Shown: piece after piece, positions 6,497-9,895 of the stretch
Layout: the number at the start of each line of letters is the position of its first letter
Numbering within the stretch: position 1 is the first letter of the stretch
Assembly: GCA_964654535.1 (NCBI GenBank)
Contig: CAZZIZ010000129.1
Span: 1 to 9,895 of the forward strand
Length of the DNA stretch: 9,895 nucleotides
Direction: 5' to 3'
Source: CAZZIZ01 sp964654535
GTDB lineage: Bacteria > Bacteroidota > Bacteroidia > Chitinophagales > UBA2359
The notes under the pieces: generated by a model
What the model was told of the DNA's origin: nothing
The model's input: only the letters and a program-made list of their open reading frames with translations
Database searches by the model: none
Position numbers and translations under genes: made by a program

Positions 6497-8857
6497 ATGA
6501 AACAAAAGCTACTCTTGTTATCCTTCATCTTTGTCTCTCAAATATTGTTCGGTCAATATACCATTGAGGGCACGCTGGTAGAGGGCAGTACTAAGCAAGC
6601 ATTAGATTATGCAACGATTGCGGCTCACAAAAAAGCAGACGATTCTTTAATTACTGGAACTACTAGCTCCAATGGTGGTCGCTTTAGTTTAGAAGTGCCG
6701 ACTCAAGATGTTATTCTTAAAATAGACTTTGTTGGCTTTGAAACACTTATCATAAATGACATCACCTTTGTAGATGGTAAGGCCGAATTGGGGGAAGTAA
6801 TGCTCGGTCAGGATCCTACCCTCTTGGAAGAAGTAGTGGTTAGAGCTGATAAATCAACTACAGAGTTCAAACTGGATAAACGAGTCTTCAATGTTGGTAG
6901 TGATTTAAGTAGCACCGGAGCTAGCGCATTGGAAGTCTTAAACAATGTTCCTTCCGTCAACGTAAACATAGAAGGTGACATTTCATTGCGTGGAGCATCT
7001 GGCGTGCAAATTCTTATCGACGGCAAGCCTTCCGTCATTGCCGATGAATCGAGCAATGCGCTCGGAACCATAACTGCCGATATGATTGAGACCATTGAGG
7101 TCATCACCAATCCTTCTGCCAAATACGAAGCCGAAGGTACCGCAGGCATTATCAATATTGTCTTAAAGAAGAACGAGAAAGAAGGACTTAATGGCAGCGT
7201 TTCACTGAACACGGGTATTCCTCATAATCACAGCCTGGGCTTTAGTATGAATAAACGAACCCAAAAGTTCAATTTGTTTACGCAGCTAGGAGTTGGTTAT
7301 CGTGAACTACCACGATTCGGAGAAAACGTTAATCGCGATTTCATAGAAAATACAGAGCTGCGTTCAGAAGGGACTGAGTTTAGAAATGAAACTTTCTATA
7401 ACCTGGTTTTAGGAACCGACTATTACCTCAATCCGCGTAACGTATTCACCTTGTCGGGTAGCTTTTCATATGAAGTAGAAGACCAACCCTCGGAGACCGA
7501 CTTTAGTCTTTTCAGAAACAATGTTTTAGAAAGCGAATGGACGCGAAGTGAAGTGACCGAGGCCACTAACCCCAAGGTGCAATACGAACTGCAATACAAG
7601 CGCGACTTTGAAGATCACAAAGAGCATAAGCTTCTCTTTAGCGCCATTGGTCGTTATTTTGGGAAAACGCAATCTTCCGATTTTACCACCAATCAGAAAT
7701 CTGGTGCGGAAAATATTCTCGGTCAAAAGACCGCTACTCAATTTGACGAGGGCAAGTTCACTTTCAATCTAGACTATACCAAGCCCTTTAAAGAAAAGTG
7801 GACTCTAGAAACTGGAGCGCAATACCTCATCAACGATGTGAGCAACGACTTTGAAGTTCAAAATGAAAATGAAGCAGGCGATTTTGTGAGCGATCCAAAC
7901 CTGACTAATGTTTTTGACTACAGCCAAGACGTATTGGGCGTTTACTCAACCATAGCTCACGAAGGAACATTTTGGGGAGTGAAGCTAGGCCTGCGCGTCG
8001 AGAACACCGATCTCAATACCCTATTGGTCAACACCGACGAATCGAACAGCACCAACTTCACCAACCTCTTCCCTTCTGCGCACACGTCATATAAACTTTC
8101 TGAGAACATCTCTTTTCAGGCTGGTTATTCTCGACGCATATTCCGACCGCGCTTGTGGGATTTGAATCCCTTCTTCAACATAAGGAACAACTTCAACATT
8201 AGAAATGGCAATCCCAAACTACTTCCAGAGTTTACCGATAGCTATGAAACTGGTGCTATTTTTATTTATGACCCAATCTCGTTTAACATAAATGTATTTC
8301 ACCGATTTACTACCGAGAAAATTGAACGAGTCATAACCTTTGTAGATGGTGTAACCTTCACTACTCCGCAGAACATTGGCACCAACAAAGCCACCGGTGT
8401 AGAAGGCAATTTCAAATACTCTCCGCATAAAAAAATAGTCTTCAATGGCGACCTACTCTACAACGTATTCCAAAGAGATGGGCAATTCGAAGGCCAAGTA
8501 TTTGATTTCTCTGCCGACCAGTGGAATGCAAAATTGAGCACTAAATACAAACTCAATAAAACGTTCGATACTGAACTAACCGTTCGCCACGCTTCCGCGT
8601 TTAGAACACTGCAAGGCACTAATGCTGCAAATACATTTGCCGACTTTGGATTCCGCTACAAGATTCTTAAAAACCGAGGCGTCTTCAACTTTAGCATACG
8701 CGACATTTTCGCCTCTCGTATTCGCGAAGTAAACGTGGTCAGAGATGACTTTTCTACTTTTTCCAGAAGGCAGCGTGGTCGTTTTATAACACTTGGATTT
8801 AGCTACGGATTTGGTAAAGGAGAGGCTATTCAGTATTCGGGTAATCGAAGGCGTTAA
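6497..8857 (+). CDS. TonB-dependent-receptor-like outer-membrane barrel protein (carboxypeptidase-regulatory-like + plug + barrel)
   Basis: A 786-residue outer-membrane protein. Residues 1-19 are a signal peptide (MKQKLLLLSFIFVSQILFG, cleavage before QYTIEG). Residues 22-103 form a carboxypeptidase-regulatory-like beta-sandwich (YTIEGTLVEG through AELGEVML), the usual N-terminal extension in Bacteroidota receptors. EEVVVRADKS leads into a plug at about 125-225 with VLNNVPSVNV, ISLRGASGVQILIDGKPS, IETIEVITNPSAKYEAEGTAGIINIVLKK. The rest is a long barrel with repeated aromatic strands, most like the Bacteroidota OMP_b-brl_3 type. It ends GFSYGFGKGEAIQYSGNRRR without a terminal aromatic, which I believe is normal in that subgroup. 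Length is typical. No SusD partner lies alongside, so it is not evidently a SusCD glycan system; the ligand cannot be read from sequence. The stop is TAA immediately followed in frame by TAG, and copy 2 of the 192-nt element begins 9 nt after the TAA. Confidence 0.92.
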   Translation: MKQKLLLLSFIFVSQILFGQYTIEGTLVEGSTKQALDYATIAAHKKADDSLITGTTSSNGGRFSLEVPTQDVILKIDFVGFETLIINDITFVDGKAELGEVMLGQDPTLLEEVVVRADKSTTEFKLDKRVFNVGSDLSSTGASALEVLNNVPSVNVNIEGDISLRGASGVQILIDGKPSVIADESSNALGTITADMIETIEVITNPSAKYEAEGTAGIINIVLKKNEKEGLNGSVSLNTGIPHNHSLGFSMNKRTQKFNLFTQLGVGYRELPRFGENVNRDFIENTELRSEGTEFRNETFYNLVLGTDYYLNPRNVFTLSGSFSYEVEDQPSETDFSLFRNNVLESEWTRSEVTEATNPKVQYELQYKRDFEDHKEHKLLFSAIGRYFGKTQSSDFTTNQKSGAENILGQKTATQFDEGKFTFNLDYTKPFKEKWTLETGAQYLINDVSNDFEVQNENEAGDFVSDPNLTNVFDYSQDVLGVYSTIAHEGTFWGVKLGLRVENTDLNTLLVNTDESNSTNFTNLFPSAHTSYKLSENISFQAGYSRRIFRPRLWDLNPFFNIRNNFNIRNGNPKLLPEFTDSYETGAIFIYDPISFNINVFHRFTTEKIERVITFVDGVTFTTPQNIGTNKATGVEGNFKYSPHKKIVFNGDLLYNVFQRDGQFEGQVFDFSADQWNAKLSTKYKLNKTFDTELTVRHASAFRTLQGTNAANTFADFGFRYKILKNRGVFNFSIRDIFASRIREVNVVRDDFSTFSRRQRGRFITLGFSYGFGKGEAIQYSGNRRR

Positions 8858-8866
8858 TAGTTTTCA

Positions 8867-9058
8867 TTTGGGCGTAACCCTGCGTCGGCCAGCGCTTCAA
8901 AGCCTGGCTGCACTTGGGTCGGGCTATCCATGACTTCGCTTCGCTTCGGTACTTTTGGTTCCGCCTCTACTTGCGCTTCTACCGCTAGGGCGGTAAGCTA
9001 CAGTAGGCGTCACAACAAAAGCACTGCTCTTGCAGAGCATCCTTACTATCCCTTACGC
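8867..9058 (+). repeat. 192-nt intergenic repeat element, copy 2 (3' side of the receptor gene)
   Basis: Same element as 1325-1516, here on the plus strand. It starts TTTGGGCGT, with GGGCGT 12 nt after the receptor stop, and ends TTACTATCCCTTACGC 10 nt before the end of the convergent dehydrogenase gene. The conserved TACCGC/GCGGTA hairpin is at 8980-8995, here with loop TAGG. A second hairpin, TGCTCT-TGC-AGAGCA, is perfect at 9025-9039; in copy 1 the matching place holds only an imperfect version with the same TGC loop. The 5' third contains GGTCGGGCTATCC and a TTCGC tandem. It fills nearly all of the 211-nt gap between the two convergent genes, where no classical hairpin-plus-T-run terminator is seen. 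It does not appear to encode protein. Confidence 0.8.
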
Positions 9059-9068
9059 GGTTGTAGTA

Positions 9069-9895
9069 TTAGAATACCGCTTTCTCTGCCAAAGCCTTAT
9101 TCGCTTCTAAGTCAGCTGTCAAACTGCTAATCTTCATTCCTATTGTTTTAATCGGGATGGTACCCAATGGAAGACGGAGCCTTTCCTTATCGCTGTTAAC
9201 GTATTCAACTATAATTTGTGCCGCCCTTACAGGGTCGCCTTCTTGTTTACCGTGCACGCTTTCAAGCTTACTTCTAAAAGCTCCCGCCGTTTCTGCATAG
9301 TCTTCTATGATTTTATCGGCAGTGTGTAATGAGCTGCCTGCAAACTTTGTTCTAAATGGTCCTGGCTCTACTAGGGTCAACTTGATGCCTAGGGGTTTGA
9401 CTTCTTGGGCTAGTGCTTCGCTGAAACCTTCCAGTGCGAATTTGCTGGCATTGTAAATACCAAATCCGGGAGTAGCCTTAACTCCTGCGTGGGAGGATAT
9501 TTGAACGATGTGTCCACTCTTTTGTTCGCGCATTATTGGTAGCGCTGCCTGAGTAAGTTTTAAGGCGCCAAAAAAGTTTGCCTCAAAAACTTTGCGCACG
9601 TCTTCTATTGCAGCTTCTTCTATGGCTCCAACGAAGCCTATTCCCGCATTATTTACGAGTACGTCTATTCGTCCTAACTCCTCTTGGATTTGAGACACTG
9701 CCTTATCTATACCCTCTAAATCGGTTACATCTAGTAAAATTGCTTTTGCAGATTTTCCATGTTTCTCCTTGAAGGAATCAACTTGAGTTTGTTTACGGAA
9801 GGTTGCTATTACGAAATCTCCTGACTTTATTGTTGCTTCAGCTAAGGCTTTTCCTAAACCACTGGATACTCCGGTGATGAGCCAAATCTTCTTAT
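9069..9895 (-). CDS. Short-chain dehydrogenase/reductase (SDR), N-terminus cut by window edge
   Basis: A cytosolic NAD(P)-dependent oxidoreductase of the classical SDR family. The frame is open to the window edge: 274 residues are visible, from KKIWLITG, which is normally within a few residues of the start, so almost the whole protein is present. Numbering from the first visible residue: cofactor motif TGVSSGLG (7-14), LLDVTD (Asp55), NNAG (81-84), and a catalytic tetrad Asn106, Ser134 (in QISSHAG), Tyr147 and Lys151 (YNASK), then EPGPFRT. Arg33 after the second strand hints at NADPH, a weak inference. Total length near 277 fits the family. A GTG at 9696-9698 is internal and not the start, since the Rossmann motif lies upstream of it. 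It converges on the receptor gene with element copy 2 between them. Substrate unknown. Confidence 0.93.
   Translation of the reverse strand, partial: KKIWLITGVSSGLGKALAEATIKSGDFVIATFRKQTQVDSFKEKHGKSAKAILLDVTDLEGIDKAVSQIQEELGRIDVLVNNAGIGFVGAIEEAAIEDVRKVFEANFFGALKLTQAALPIMREQKSGHIVQISSHAGVKATPGFGIYNASKFALEGFSEALAQEVKPLGIKLTLVEPGPFRTKFAGSSLHTADKIIEDYAETAGAFRSKLESVHGKQEGDPVRAAQIIVEYVNSDKERLRLPLGTIPIKTIGMKISSLTADLEANKALAEKAVF

Noticed and set aside
1325..9058. Composite transposon bounded by the two repeat copies
   Set aside because: The copies are inverted and 7.4 kb apart, but the enclosed genes are ordinary, no transposase is present, and each copy is better explained by its position after a stop codon.
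8930..9130. Plus-strand 66-residue frame
   Set aside because: It spans the structured repeat element and runs into the antisense of the dehydrogenase; the matching region of copy 1 does not conserve a frame.

Overview
The window looks like chromosomal DNA of a Bacteroidota bacterium, probably a Flavobacteriia or Cryomorphaceae-like marine lineage. The reasons are a secreted metalloprotease with a C-terminal type IX secretion (T9SS) sorting domain, a carboxypeptidase-regulatory-like/plug/barrel outer-membrane receptor, promoter boxes matching the Bacteroidota -7 consensus TAnnTTTG, and starts without clear Shine-Dalgarno sequences. The order is inferred from general resemblance only.

Layout. 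Positions 1-1126 (minus) hold lysA, diaminopimelate decarboxylase, cut at its C-terminus by the window edge. Positions 1127-1536 hold the lysA promoter, a patch of degenerate AGTC/GACT repeats, and copy 1 of a 192-nt repeat element (1325-1516). Positions 1537-5013 (minus) hold a large M36 (fungalysin-type) metalloprotease with a PA insert and a T9SS sorting domain. Positions 5014-5477 are a divergent intergenic region with several inverted repeats. Positions 5478-6287 (plus) encode an unrecognised exported protein with an acidic linker and a barrel-like C-terminus, followed by a strong intrinsic terminator (6330-6361) and a short heptamer repeat. Positions 6497-8857 (plus) encode a TonB-dependent-receptor-like outer-membrane protein from its own promoter. 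Positions 8867-9058 hold copy 2 of the 192-nt element. Positions 9069-9895 (minus) hold a short-chain dehydrogenase/reductase cut at its N-terminus.

How it fits together. The genes look like separate transcription units, not one operon: a lysine/peptidoglycan precursor enzyme, a secreted protease, two envelope proteins and a cytosolic oxidoreductase. Protease and receptor could both serve peptide scavenging, but nothing beyond adjacency shows this.

The most interesting signal is non-coding. Two copies of the same GC-richer element, each 192 nt between matched ends, start 23 and 12 nt after a stop codon, on the same strand as the gene just upstream. They share conserved end blocks and an identical 6-bp hairpin but have diverged between. 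They look like a mobile or amplified 3'-UTR module, possibly a terminator or RNA-stability element. I recall similar sequences from Bacteroidota intergenic regions but know no established name or function. No CRISPR array, tRNA, rRNA, transposase or phage gene is visible.
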